A stretch of DNA of 64,000 nt from Streptococcus parasanguinis ATCC 15912 (GTDB lineage Bacteria; Bacillota; Bacilli; Lactobacillales; Streptococcaceae), in NCBI RefSeq assembly GCF_000164675.2, contig NC_015678.1, positions 372,001 through 436,000 on the forward strand, given 5' to 3'. Positions 53,620 through 62,149 of this stretch are shown here, one piece after another. How positions within the stretch are numbered: position 1 is the stretch's first letter; each line of letters starts with the position of its first letter. A model generated the notes under the pieces. The model had not been told where the DNA came from and did not search any database. It saw only the letters and a program-made list of their open reading frames with translations. The position numbers were made by a program, and so were the translations under genes.

Positions 53620-54312
53620 ATGCGTGAAGAACGTCCTATTATCGCCCTTGACTTCCCAGCTTTCGAGGATGTCAAAAACTTTTTAGAACATTTTCCAGAA
53701 GACGAAAAATTATTTGTAAAAATTGGAATGGAATTTTTCTATGCAGTTGGTCCTGAAATTGTACATTACCTCAAAGGGCTTGGACACAGTATTTTCCTTG
53801 ATTTAAAATTGCATGATATCCCAAATACAGTCAAATCAGCCATGTCCGTACTGGGGACTTTCGGAGTAGATATGGTGACAGTTCACGCAGCCGGTGGTGT
53901 AGAGATGATGCGCGAAGCCAAGGCAGCTCTTGGTGAAGGAGCTAAATTGGTAGCCGTGACCCAGTTGACTTCTACCAGTGAGGAAGACATGCGTGATTGC
54001 CAAAATATCCAAACAACGGTCCAAGAATCTGTAGTTAATTATGCTCGCAAGGCCCAAGAAGCAGGCTTGGATGGCGTTGTCTGTTCAGCCCATGAAGTAG
54101 CCTTGATCAAGGATGCCACTTCATCAGACTTTGTCTGTGTAACACCAGGGATTCGTCCTGCTGGAGCTGAAATCGGTGACCAAAAACGGGTCATGACGCC
54201 ACAAGAAGCTCATAAAATTGGATCTGACTATATTGTCGTTGGACGTCCAATCATCCAAGCAGAAAACCCATGGGACGCTTACCATGAAATTAAGAGACAG
54301 TGGAATAGTTAA
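53620..54312 (+). CDS. pyrF: Orotidine 5'-phosphate decarboxylase
   Basis: 230 residues. The catalytic array [11 protein letters not shown] (D-x-K-x-x-D-I) is at residues about 60-70; IALDFP at the N-terminus, VTPGIRPAG for the phosphate loop, and DYIVVGRPI near the end. It decarboxylates OMP to UMP. AAAAGGAG precedes the ATG. It has a separate PyrR attenuator from pyrKD, and the family-C repeat array follows immediately. Confidence 0.96.
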   Translation: MREERPIIALDFPAFEDVKNFLEHFPEDEKLFVKIGMEFFYAVGPEIVHYLKGLGHSIFLDLKLHDIPNTVKSAMSVLGTFGVDMVTVHAAGGVEMMREAKAALGEGAKLVAVTQLTSTSEEDMRDCQNIQTTVQESVVNYARKAQEAGLDGVVCSAHEVALIKDATSSDFVCVTPGIRPAGAEIGDQKRVMTPQEAHKIGSDYIVVGRPIIQAENPWDAYHEIKRQWNS

Positions 54313-54716
54313 GAACGTCTAAGAAGCTGTGCTTCAAGACGTTCTACGGGAAGCCCGATAGGGCCTTCCCTAAACTATTCACTAGATTTAGAGGATAAAA
54401 ATAATCGTTTTATCCTTTAAATCGTCGGAACACTTATCGCTACTAAAAGTGAAACTTTTGTAGCTCTACGGGAAGTCCTATGGGACCTTCCCTAACGCAT
54501 TCACTAGATCACAGAAGAGAAAATGATCGTTTCTCTTCTGTGATCGTCGGAATAATCGAAGCCCGATAGGGTCTTCCCTAAACTATTCACTAGATTTAGA
54601 GGATAAAAATAATCGTTTTATCCTCTAAATCGTCGGAACACTAATCGCTACTAAAAGTATACCTTTTGTAGTTCTACGGGAACCCCGATGGGGCCTTTCC
54701 TAACGCATTCACTAAC
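54312..54716 (+). repeat. Tandem array of structured units (repeat family C) between pyrF and pyrE
   Basis: 405 bp without a gene. It starts with hairpin AACGTCT...AGACGTT (54312-54342). Units then start near 54344, 54466, 54557 and 54673. Each: hairpin A GGGAAG...CTTCCC with variable inner pairs (CCC/GGG or TCC/GGA), a spacer with ATTCACTA, hairpin B (GATTTAGAGGATAAAA or GATCACAGAAGAGAAA arms with perfect partners), then GTCGGAA; two units add CTACTAAAAGT/ACTTTTGTAG-like hairpins. The last unit is truncated after hairpin A. Confidence 0.85.
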
Positions 54717-54788
54717 CTTTAATGTTGTTGTTTAAATCAAAAAAATGATTTAATTCGTATATGATTAAAATCGTAAAAAGGAGTCGTC

Positions 54789-55421
54789 ATGTCATTAGCT
54801 AAAGATATTGCTAGCCATCTTTTGAAAATCGAAGCGGTTTATTTGAAACCAGAAGAACCTTTTACTTGGGCATCTGGGATCAAGTCCCCAATTTATACCG
54901 ATAACCGTGTAACCCTCGCTTATCCAGAAACTCGTACCTTGATCGAAAATGGATTTGTAGATAAAATCAAGGAAGCTTTCCCTGATGTAGAAGTGATTGC
55001 AGGGACAGCAACTGCAGGGATTCCTCACGGAGCCATTATTGCGGACAAGATGAATTTGCCATTTGCCTACATCCGTAGCAAACCAAAGGACCACGGTGCT
55101 GGAAACCAAATCGAAGGCCGTGTACCAAAAGGTCAAAAGATGGTCGTAGTGGAAGATTTAATTTCTACCGGTGGATCTGTCTTGGATGCTGTTGCAGCTG
55201 CCAAGCGTGAAGGAGCAGACGTCCTTGGTGTCGTAGCCATCTTCACCTACCAATTGGAGAAGGCAGATAAGAAATTTGCGGAAGCTGGCGTTCAACTTGA
55301 AACCTTGTCTAACTATACAGAATTGATTCATTTGGCAGAAGAACAAGGTTACATCACTTCTGAAGGTTTAGAGTTGTTACGCCGTTTCAAGGAAAACCAA
55401 GAAACTTGGCAAGATAAATAA
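54789..55421 (+). CDS. pyrE: Orotate phosphoribosyltransferase
   Basis: 210 residues. [17 protein letters not shown] (orotate loop), [18 protein letters not shown], the flexible catalytic loop [17 protein letters not shown], and the PRPP-binding [16 protein letters not shown]. Converts orotate and PRPP to OMP. AAAGGAG lies upstream of the ATG. It is separated from pyrF by the 405-bp array, with no further PyrR site seen. Confidence 0.96.
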   Translation: MSLAKDIASHLLKIEAVYLKPEEPFTWASGIKSPIYTDNRVTLAYPETRTLIENGFVDKIKEAFPDVEVIAGTATAGIPHGAIIADKMNLPFAYIRSKPKDHGAGNQIEGRVPKGQKMVVVEDLISTGGSVLDAVAAAKREGADVLGVVAIFTYQLEKADKKFAEAGVQLETLSNYTELIHLAEEQGYITSEGLELLRRFKENQETWQDK

Positions 55422-55429
55422 TATGACGG

Positions 55430-55453
55430 AAGCGTTTTTAACGCTTCTTTTTA
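55430..55453 (+). terminator. Terminator after pyrE
   Basis: GAAGCGT-tttt-ACGCTTC stem with following Ts. Confidence 0.85.
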
Positions 55454-55480
55454 TACTCTTTTCACTAGTTGGTTGTTAAC

Positions 55481-55846
55481 GTGATTCTCAAAGTAAAATC
55501 TGGTATAATTGTATTAATTGTTTATTTCCCTGCCTGTGGTGGAGTATCAAGTCGGGGCGAAAGATATCAAAAGGCCTTTACCTACGCTTATTTCAGAGAG
55601 ACTTCTTCTAAGTCAAGACAAACCAATGTTTTCGATAGAACCTATGTTCTTGGAGCAGCTAAAAATCTGGATTTGCGGATGATATTCCCAATTGGGTTTC
55701 CTATGACAGTCTTTTATAATCCAGTCGACCCACAGATTGGTTTTGTCGAACGGTATGCCGGCTTAGTCGGTTTCTATAAAATCGGAATGATTCTAACAGT
55801 TGGAATTTATCTTGTATTATTATGTATTTTAATACTAGTATTTTAG
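55481..55846 (+). pseudogene. Truncated DUF3592-like membrane protein remnant
   Basis: An open frame of about 120 codons without a credible start: an extended -10 (TGGTATAAT, 55501-55509) lies inside its 5' part, and the only ATGs are far downstream. The C-terminal part, VFYNPVDPQIGFVERYAGLV followed by a membrane helix (GMILTVGIYLVLLCILILVF), resembles the end of DUF3592 proteins. A 5' deletion that fused foreign DNA to the gene tail fits best. Alternative: a short protein starting near ATG 55679. Confidence 0.4.
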
Positions 55847-55955
55847 GTCTGTTAGTTAAGGTTAAGAGTTAAAAAATGCTTCGATAAAATGAGTATGTTT
55901 ATAAATTACATTTTAGAACAACTTTTCTTTGCACTTTACAGTTGATAGTCAGTCC

Positions 55956-55980
55956 AAAACAGCAGAAATGCTGTTTTTTT
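55956..55980 (+). terminator. Terminator directly before the 55995 gene
   Basis: AAACAGCA-gaaa-TGCTGTTT with T7; its T tract runs into the next promoter. Confidence 0.85.
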
Positions 55981-55988
55981 GATATAAT
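55980..55988 (+). promoter_or_regulatory. Extended -10 promoter, 6 nt before an ATG
   Basis: TGATATAAT ends 6 nt before the ATG at 55995, so the expected transcript start coincides with the start codon. Confidence 0.7.
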
Positions 55989-55994
55989 GGACCT

Positions 55995-57497
55995 ATGTTA
56001 TCGAAAAGTAAACGTATTCTATTTGGGATGCTTCATGTTATCATGTTGCTAGTGATGGTCCACTGGTTCTTGATCAGTGTGACCTATCTGAGAGAGATTT
56101 CATGGCTAGCCATTTTAGGTGCTGGATTGCTATTTCTGCTAGCCTGGTTGAAACGCGATGGGCTAAAGAGTGCCTTTGCTTGGTTAACCCGGCACAAAAA
56201 AGGCTTCTTGCTTGGAGCAGTTGTCTTTCAGTTGATTGTTATGGTCTGTGCGGAGCTCTTTATTCGTCGGGATGCTGCGGTTGTTTTCAAAGGGGCTTTT
56301 GATCTTCTTAAGCAATCCTCTATCACCAACTACCTCAGTCGCAATCCCAATAACATTCCGCTCTTTCTTTACGAGAAGTTTTTCTATGTCTTATTTGGCT
56401 CTAGCGGTCTGTGGGTCATGCAGGCTCTCAATATCCTCTATGTCAATTTGGGTGCAGTCCTCTTGTACAAGCTGTCCCAGAAGCATTTCAATCAAAAAAC
56501 GGCTGATCTAGTCTATCTCTTCTATGTGAGCTTGATCTGTTACTCGCCGTATTTCTATTCCATGTATACAGATATTCCGCCGCTTCCTTTGATCGCTCTT
56601 CAATTATGGTGGGCCTTGGATCTCTTAAAGGAAGATCAAGCAGTCTCCTGGAAGAAGATTGTTGGTTTGGGAATCTTATCTGGCGTGACCATGTTGATCC
56701 GTCCAACGACCATTATTGTCATGATTGCCTTTTGGGCTGTGCTTTTCTTCAGAGGAAATTGGAAGGTCTTTGGCAAGATTGCTACGGTGACAGTCATGAC
56801 GACGGGCTTTGTCTTTGCAGGGTTGAATACGGCGGTCAATCATCAAAGAGTTGTGCCAATCTTGAAACAAGAAGGGCTGGCTAAAGGACCGCTCTTGTTT
56901 ATCAATCTGGGCTTGACGGATATGGGGCACAATCAAGAAGATATGAAAGAGGGCTTGTTGGCCTATATTGATGAGGATAAGCGCTCGGATTACAACAATG
57001 GCCTCTTTAAAAAAGAAAATGTGATCAAAGAAATCAAGCGCCGTCTCAAGGAGTACGGACCGTTCGGTTTGATCGGGCATATCTACTACAAGCAATCCTT
57101 GACGGTAGCAGAAGGGACCCTAGGTTGGCTTTACCGAGATGTAGAGTATGAGAAGACGCCTTTTATCAATCCTCTCTACGCACCCCTGACTAAAAATAAT
57201 GGTCTGGCCAAATGGGTGCGGACCTATTTCCTCAGCATTGATCACCCGCAGTACAAGTATTATGAATTTGTCAAGCAGGTGATCTGGATCGTCCTATCGG
57301 CTGGTTTGGTTGGAGCTTATCTCAAACGTCGAGATACAGATGACTTTAACTTCCTTTCCTTAGCGGTCTTTGGTGGTTTGCTCTTCTTGACCATCTTTGA
57401 AGGTGGGAAGACCCGCTACCTCATCCAATTCTTACCGCAAATTTTACTAGTCGCTTCGATCGGTCTAGCAGGATTTACCAAGAAAGAAAATACCTAA
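55995..57497 (+). CDS. GT-C type integral membrane glycosyltransferase-like protein
   Basis: 500 residues with 10-12 membrane helices. The first loop contains FIRRDAAVVFKGAFDLL followed by NYLSRNPNNIPLFLYEKFF, and PYFYSMYTDIPPLP precedes helix 6; this Asp-bearing loop pattern is seen in GT-C lipid-linked sugar transferases and TIGR03766-like proteins. A soluble C-terminal segment contains YKQSLTVAEGTLGWLYRD. No ribosome site is seen; the promoter is 6 nt upstream, so the message may be leaderless, or ATG 56028 is used. Confidence 0.65.
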   Translation: MLSKSKRILFGMLHVIMLLVMVHWFLISVTYLREISWLAILGAGLLFLLAWLKRDGLKSAFAWLTRHKKGFLLGAVVFQLIVMVCAELFIRRDAAVVFKGAFDLLKQSSITNYLSRNPNNIPLFLYEKFFYVLFGSSGLWVMQALNILYVNLGAVLLYKLSQKHFNQKTADLVYLFYVSLICYSPYFYSMYTDIPPLPLIALQLWWALDLLKEDQAVSWKKIVGLGILSGVTMLIRPTTIIVMIAFWAVLFFRGNWKVFGKIATVTVMTTGFVFAGLNTAVNHQRVVPILKQEGLAKGPLLFINLGLTDMGHNQEDMKEGLLAYIDEDKRSDYNNGLFKKENVIKEIKRRLKEYGPFGLIGHIYYKQSLTVAEGTLGWLYRDVEYEKTPFINPLYAPLTKNNGLAKWVRTYFLSIDHPQYKYYEFVKQVIWIVLSAGLVGAYLKRRDTDDFNFLSLAVFGGLLFLTIFEGGKTRYLIQFLPQILLVASIGLAGFTKKENT

Positions 57498-57527
57498 AAG
57501 CTCCTGCTTGATTGACAAGCAGAAACA

Positions 57528-57708
57528 GAGAGTGGGACAGAAATCGGTAATTCGTTAGAATTCGATTTCGTCGTCTCACCTCCGCGCAGTTGAGTAGGGC
57601 TGTAAAAGCTGATGAAATCAGCGTAGTAGAGCCCACTCAACCACTGCGTCTTGCTCGACAATCCAAAAATAATTGAGAGGCTAGGACTTTTGTCCCAGCC
57701 TCTTTTTT
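57528..57708. repeat. Intergenic repeat family D, copy 3
   Basis: Third copy, with two base changes (GTCTCAC for GTCCCAC, CGCGCAG for CGCACAG). The terminal GAGGCT/AGCCTC hairpin has T6 and should terminate the upstream gene. Confidence 0.85.
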
Positions 57709-57731
57709 ATCCAGTGGATCTGCGCCAAATG

Positions 57732-57740
57732 TGGTATAAT
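57732..57740 (+). promoter_or_regulatory. Extended -10 promoter of ung operon
   Basis: TGGTATAAT, 36 nt before ung. Confidence 0.7.
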
Positions 57741-57776
57741 GGAAGGTAAGAATTTATTGGATAGCGGAGAGTTTCC

Positions 57777-58430
57777 ATGCAGCATTCACCCTGGCATGAA
57801 GCCATCAAATCCCATCTTCCAGAAGGGTATTTTCACCAGATCAATGACTTTATGAATGAAGTCTATAGCAAAGGAGTGGTTTATCCACCGCGTGACAAGG
57901 TCTTTAAGGCCTTGCAGACGACAGAGATGGATCAGGTCAAGGTCTTGATCTTAGGCCAAGATCCCTACCATGGACCGGATCAAGCGCAGGGCTTAAGTTT
58001 TTCTGTTCCAGATCATGTACCAGCGCCGCCTTCTTTGCAAAATATTCTCAAAGAATTGCGCTCAGATATCGGAGAGAAGCGCTCCCATGATCTGACCTCT
58101 TGGGCAGAGCAAGGAGTGCTCTTGCTCAATGCTTGCTTGACGGTGCCTGCTGGTCAGGCCAATGGCCATGCAGGACAAATTTGGGAGCCTTTCACAGATG
58201 CTGTGATCAAGGTGGTCAATGAGTTGGAGGAGCCTGTTGTCTTTATCCTCTGGGGATCTTATGCCCGTAAGAAAAAGCCTCTGATTACCAACGATCGACA
58301 TTTGGTTCTTGAATCAGCTCACCCAAGTCCCTTATCGGCCTACCGAGGATTCTTTGGTTCCCAACCCTTTTCAAAAACCAATCAATTTTTGAAAGAGGCG
58401 GGACGCGAGCCGATTGATTGGTTAAGATAG
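57777..58430 (+). CDS. ung: Uracil-DNA glycosylase
   Basis: 217 residues. Active-site [18 protein letters not shown] with the catalytic aspartate (water-activating), [18 protein letters not shown], and [14 protein letters not shown] (DNA-intercalation loop and catalytic histidine). It removes uracil from DNA. First of three genes ung-mutX-pyrC in tight order; GCGGAGAG precedes the ATG. Confidence 0.96.
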   Translation: MQHSPWHEAIKSHLPEGYFHQINDFMNEVYSKGVVYPPRDKVFKALQTTEMDQVKVLILGQDPYHGPDQAQGLSFSVPDHVPAPPSLQNILKELRSDIGEKRSHDLTSWAEQGVLLLNACLTVPAGQANGHAGQIWEPFTDAVIKVVNELEEPVVFILWGSYARKKKPLITNDRHLVLESAHPSPLSAYRGFFGSQPFSKTNQFLKEAGREPIDWLR

Positions 58431-58439
58431 GAGAAAGAA

Positions 58440-58904
58440 ATGCCACAATTAGCAACGATTTGTTACATTGACAATGGGAAAGAATTTCTCATGTTGCATC
58501 GCAATAAAAAGCCCAATGATGTCCATGAAGGTAAATGGATCGGAGTTGGTGGAAAATTAGAACGCGGGGAAACCCCACAGGAGTGTGCGGCGCGTGAGAT
58601 TTTTGAGGAGACCGGCCTTAGAGCCAAGCCAGTCTTGAAAGGGATTATTACATTTCCGGAATTTACTCCAGGTTTGGACTGGTATACCTATGTCTTCAAG
58701 GTAACAGATTTTGAGGGAGAACTGATCGAGTGTAACGAAGGAACCTTGGAGTGGGTGCCTTATGATCAAGTCCTCTCAAAACCAACCTGGGAAGGGGACC
58801 ACACCTTTGTCGAGTGGTTGTTAGAGGAAAAACCCTTCTTTTCAGCAATGTTTCGCTATAACGGCGACCGCTTGTTAGAGTCGCATGTTGATTTTTATGA
58901 ATAA
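58440..58904 (+). CDS. mutX: 8-oxo-dGTP diphosphatase, MutT/MutX Nudix protein
   Basis: 154 residues with Nudix box [20 protein letters not shown] plus TGL at residues about 38-60. The placement between ung and pyrC is the one I know for streptococcal mutX. It hydrolyses oxidised purine nucleotides, lowering mutation rate, alongside Ung. GGAGAAAG precedes the ATG. Confidence 0.88.
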   Translation: MPQLATICYIDNGKEFLMLHRNKKPNDVHEGKWIGVGGKLERGETPQECAAREIFEETGLRAKPVLKGIITFPEFTPGLDWYTYVFKVTDFEGELIECNEGTLEWVPYDQVLSKPTWEGDHTFVEWLLEEKPFFSAMFRYNGDRLLESHVDFYE

Positions 58905-58915
58905 AGGAGAATGCA

Positions 58916-60184
58916 ATGGTTGTCATTAAAAATGGTCGCGTAATGGATCCCAAAACTGGCTTGGATCAAGTCTGTGATCTTCGCATTGAAGGAAAGAAAA
59001 TTGTAGAGATCGCTGAAAACCTCCCAACGGATGGACAAGAAGTCCTTGATGCTACTGGTCTGGTTGTAGCTCCTGGATTGATCGATGTACACGTCCATTT
59101 CCGTGAGCCCGGTCAAACTCATAAAGAAGACATCCATACGGGTGCCTTAGCCGCAGCTGCGGGTGGTTTTACCCGAGTGGTCATGATGGCCAATACCAAT
59201 CCGACCATTTCAGATATTACGACCTTGGAGGAAGTCTTAGCTTCTGCAGCTAAGGAAAATCTTCACATTCATACGGTTGCGACGGTGACTAAGAACTTTG
59301 ACGGTCAGCACCTGACAGATTTTGAAGGCCTGCTTAAGGCTGGTGCAGTAGGATTTTCAGATGATGGGATTCCCCTTCAAAGCACTAAGGTTGTCCGTGA
59401 AGCCTTGGAAGAAGCTAAGCGTCTAGGGACCTTTATTAGTCTGCATGAAGAAGATCCTGAGTTGAATGGCATTCTTGGTTTGAATGAAAACATTGCCAAG
59501 GAACACTTCCATGTCTGTGGTGCGACGGGTGTAGCCGAATATTCAATGGCTGCGCGTGATGCCATGATTGCCCATGCGACAGGTGCTCACCTCCATATCC
59601 AACACCTTTCCAAGGAAGAAAGTGTCAAGGTGGTGGAATTTGCCCAAGGATTAGGAGCTCATGTGACGGCAGAAGTGGCACCTCAACACTTTTCGAAAAC
59701 AGAAAGTCTGCTCTTGACTAAAGGAAGCAATGCTAAGATGAATCCACCTCTTCGCTTAGAATCTGACCGTCTAGCAGTGATTGAAGGCTTGAAATCAGGC
59801 GTCATCTCAGTAATTGCGACTGACCACGCGCCTCACCATGCAGATGAGAAGAATGTTCCTGATATTACCAAAGCACCATCTGGAATGACTGGGCTTGAAA
59901 CTTCGCTTTCTCTTGGTTTGACCTACTTGGTGCATGCAGGCCATTTAAGCCTGATGCAATTGCTTGAAAAGATGTCCTATAATCCAGCACGTCTCTATGA
60001 TTTTGATGCTGGATATATTGCAGTGGATGGACCGGCAGATTTAACCATCTTTGATCCAGAAGCAGATCGTCTGGTATCGGATCATTTCGCTTCAAAAGCG
60101 GGCAATTCACCATTTGTGGGTGAAACATTAAAAGGGAAAGTTGCTTATACAATCTGTGATGGACAAGTGATTTTTCAAGGATAA
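58916..60184 (+). CDS. pyrC: Dihydroorotase
   Basis: 422 residues, class I type. Metal ligands in [18 protein letters not shown], further histidines in [10 protein letters not shown] context and [14 protein letters not shown], and the catalytic aspartate in [13 protein letters not shown]. The substrate carboxylate site includes MANTNPTIS. Cyclises carbamoyl-aspartate. AAAGGAGAATGCA precedes the ATG. No PyrR attenuator is seen in front of this operon, unlike pyrKD and pyrF. Confidence 0.96.
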   Translation: MVVIKNGRVMDPKTGLDQVCDLRIEGKKIVEIAENLPTDGQEVLDATGLVVAPGLIDVHVHFREPGQTHKEDIHTGALAAAAGGFTRVVMMANTNPTISDITTLEEVLASAAKENLHIHTVATVTKNFDGQHLTDFEGLLKAGAVGFSDDGIPLQSTKVVREALEEAKRLGTFISLHEEDPELNGILGLNENIAKEHFHVCGATGVAEYSMAARDAMIAHATGAHLHIQHLSKEESVKVVEFAQGLGAHVTAEVAPQHFSKTESLLLTKGSNAKMNPPLRLESDRLAVIEGLKSGVISVIATDHAPHHADEKNVPDITKAPSGMTGLETSLSLGLTYLVHAGHLSLMQLLEKMSYNPARLYDFDAGYIAVDGPADLTIFDPEADRLVSDHFASKAGNSPFVGETLKGKVAYTICDGQVIFQG

Positions 60185-60198
60185 GCGATCGTATTCAT

Positions 60199-61041
60199 AT
60201 GAATCTTAAAAAAATGATGCAAGGCTTGGTTTTCTTTTTAACCAGCCTTCTTGTCTTTGTCTTTCTATTTCGTGCCCTGCTACCAACTGCATCCCCTCGT
60301 ATGACCAAGCCCAAAATGGCTACGAAAGAAGTCACCTATACTTATGTAGCTCTAGGAGATTCACTGACCGAAGGAGTAGGGGATAGCACCAAGCAAGGGG
60401 GCTTTGTCCCCATCCTTGCCCAAAGCCTGTCTAATGAAAATGACGGTCAGTATCAGCCTGTCAACTATGGAGTAGCTGGAAATACAAGCGCTCAGATCTT
60501 TGATCGACTCAAGAAGCAAACAGATCTTCAGAAGGATCTCAAAAAGGCGCGTGTCATGACCTTAACGGTTGGGGGAAATGATCTGCGCAAAGTCGTCGTC
60601 GATCATCTGAGTGATTTTTCTCTATCAGATATCCAAAAACCGCTCAAGAATTATACAGCTAACCTCAAAGAAATTATTACAAAGGCCAGAAAGGACAATC
60701 CCCATCTTCCCATTTATGTAGTGGGGATCTACAATCCTCTTTACCTGAATTTTCCTGAATTAACCAGTATCCAGACGGCTGTAGATCGTTGGAATGAGAC
60801 GACGGAAGAAACCATCGCGCAATTTGATCAGGTCTATTTCGTTCCGATCAATGATCTGCTCTATAAAGGAATTGATGGCAAAATGGGCGTATCAGAAATC
60901 AGTGACGGGAAGACAACCGTTATCAATGATGCCCTGTATGAAGAGGATAGTTTTCACCCCAACAATACGGGCTATGAAAAGATGAAACAAGCAATATTGG
61001 AGAAAATCAATGCCACGAAGAAAACTTGGAGTCAAAAATAA
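60199..61041 (+). CDS. SGNH/GDSL lipase-acylhydrolase, membrane-anchored
   Basis: 280 residues. One N-terminal membrane helix (about 10-30) anchors the protein outward. Catalytic blocks: LGDSLTEGVGD (nucleophile serine), NYGVAGNTSAQ, LTVGGNDL (asparagine), and the C-terminal DSFHPNNTGYEKM (Asp-x-x-His). Similar to Bacillus YpmR, paired there too with a YpmS gene. Probably trims acyl groups on the envelope. Its 3' end overlaps the YpmS gene by 32 nt. Confidence 0.88.
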   Translation: MNLKKMMQGLVFFLTSLLVFVFLFRALLPTASPRMTKPKMATKEVTYTYVALGDSLTEGVGDSTKQGGFVPILAQSLSNENDGQYQPVNYGVAGNTSAQIFDRLKKQTDLQKDLKKARVMTLTVGGNDLRKVVVDHLSDFSLSDIQKPLKNYTANLKEIITKARKDNPHLPIYVVGIYNPLYLNFPELTSIQTAVDRWNETTEETIAQFDQVYFVPINDLLYKGIDGKMGVSEISDGKTTVINDALYEEDSFHPNNTGYEKMKQAILEKINATKKTWSQK

Positions 61042-61642
61042 TCCCATCAACGAGAAGGTCCCCTTCCTTCAAAAAATTAATATTTGGAAATGGTTATTTT
61101 TAGGTTTGGTCAGCCTTCTCTTAGCCTTCGCTTTAGTTGTGCAAGGACGCTTAGCGACGCCAAGAGAAGATGTTAGTCAGCTTCATCAAGCAGTTGGCAC
61201 TAAAGATGTCAAAGTTGGAACCATGACAACGACTCGTGATCAACTCAATGATACCATCAAATCGCTTCTGAAAAAATATAAGCTGTCCGACTACAAGGTC
61301 TATGCGGACAATCAGCAAATCCTATTAGAAGGGCAGTTGAGTCTCTTAGGGAAGGATTATCCCTTATATATTTACTTTCAACCATCCAAATTGGAAAATG
61401 GGAACATTCTCTTGACGGTGAAGGATTTTTCAGTTGGAACCTTTCAAATTCCACAAAGGATGGTCTTGCAGCTCTTGAGTAAAAATAAAAATATCCCAAA
61501 ATTTGTTCAGATCTCACCCAAGCAGTCTACCATCACCATTGTATTGCCAGAAATTGACAATGACTTTGGAATCTATGTTAAGGCCAATACCATTGACCTC
61601 TATAATGACAAGATCGTTTTTGATTTGTATCAGAAGAAGTAG
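61010..61642 (+). CDS. YpmS family (DUF2140) membrane-anchored protein
   Basis: 210 residues. N-terminal cytoplasmic basic stretch, one helix (about 22-42: WLFLGLVSLLLAFALVV), then an extracytoplasmic domain with LLEGQLSLLGKDYPLYIYF and VLQLLSKNKNIPKFVQI, typical of YpmS/DUF2140. It overlaps the lipase gene by 32 nt with GGAG inside it, so is translationally coupled. Function in the envelope unknown. Confidence 0.82.
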   Translation: MPRRKLGVKNNPINEKVPFLQKINIWKWLFLGLVSLLLAFALVVQGRLATPREDVSQLHQAVGTKDVKVGTMTTTRDQLNDTIKSLLKKYKLSDYKVYADNQQILLEGQLSLLGKDYPLYIYFQPSKLENGNILLTVKDFSVGTFQIPQRMVLQLLSKNKNIPKFVQISPKQSTITIVLPEIDNDFGIYVKANTIDLYNDKIVFDLYQKK

Positions 61643-61684
61643 GGCGGAAGAGGCTATTCAAATTGAAGTCAAAGTCATCTTAAA

Positions 61685-61760
61685 AACTTTCCTTAGGCTC
61701 AATAATTCCGAGTGCTAGAAACAACCGTGTTTCTAGCACTTTTCTCACAGCGGAAAGTTT
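61685..61760. repeat. Intergenic repeat family A, copy 3 (76-bp deletion derivative)
   Basis: Ends AAACTTTCC...GGAAAGTTT, with both termini changed together relative to the other copies so that pairing is kept. Only the GTGCTAGAAAC/GTTTCTAGCAC hairpin remains; the central about 60 bp are missing. 61761-61920 beyond it is AT-rich with nothing clear. Confidence 0.8.
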
Positions 61761-61920
61761 CATTACATGATGTATTTGAATGATCCTAATTGTTAATATC
61801 ATTATAATTTTTTAATAACACCTAGGTTTTCTTATGTAAAAACAGGCTGTCTATAGACTAAGTAGAATCAAAAGCTTTATTTTGTTCTATTCAAAAAATT
61901 CAGAATATTACAGAAAATTC

Positions 61921-61949
61921 TTGACATTGCTTTTTCCCTATGCTAAAAT
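61921..61949 (+). promoter_or_regulatory. Promoter of the leu operon
   Basis: TTGACA (61921-61926) and TAAAAT (61944-61949) with TGC extension, 17-bp spacer. Confidence 0.9.
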
Positions 61950-61985
61950 ACTAAACAAGACATTGAACAAAGGAGAAAGTCAAAC

Positions 61986-62039
61986 ATGAAAACAGCTAAG
62001 TTTATTCAATTTGCTTTGTTGTTGAGGTATAAGGGCTAG
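61986..62039 (+). CDS. Leucine leader peptide (attenuation)
   Basis: 17 codons, MKTAKFIQFALLLRYKG, with three consecutive leucine codons. AAAGGAGAAAG lies upstream. It sits between a consensus promoter and a strong terminator before leuA, the classic arrangement in which ribosome stalling at leucine codons prevents termination. Confidence 0.85.
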   Translation: MKTAKFIQFALLLRYKG

Positions 62040-62077
62040 TGCAGAAGCATTAGTCCTGTTTGGCTTACCAAGCGGGC

Positions 62078-62115
62078 AAAAACATCTCGCTTGGTTGACC
62101 GAGTGAGATGTTTTT
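62078..62115 (+). terminator. leu operon attenuator terminator
   Basis: AAAAACATCTC ... GAGATGTTTTT, the stem continuing through CGCTTGGT/ACCGAGTG to a 2-nt loop. 35 nt before the leuA start. Confidence 0.9.
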
Positions 62116-62149
62116 CTTTATATCCACTACATAGAAATGAGGAGACCCT

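Noticed and set aside
54312..54716. A third PyrR attenuator before pyrE
   Set aside because: No GTCCAGAGAGG-type PyrR loop is present in the array or just before pyrE.
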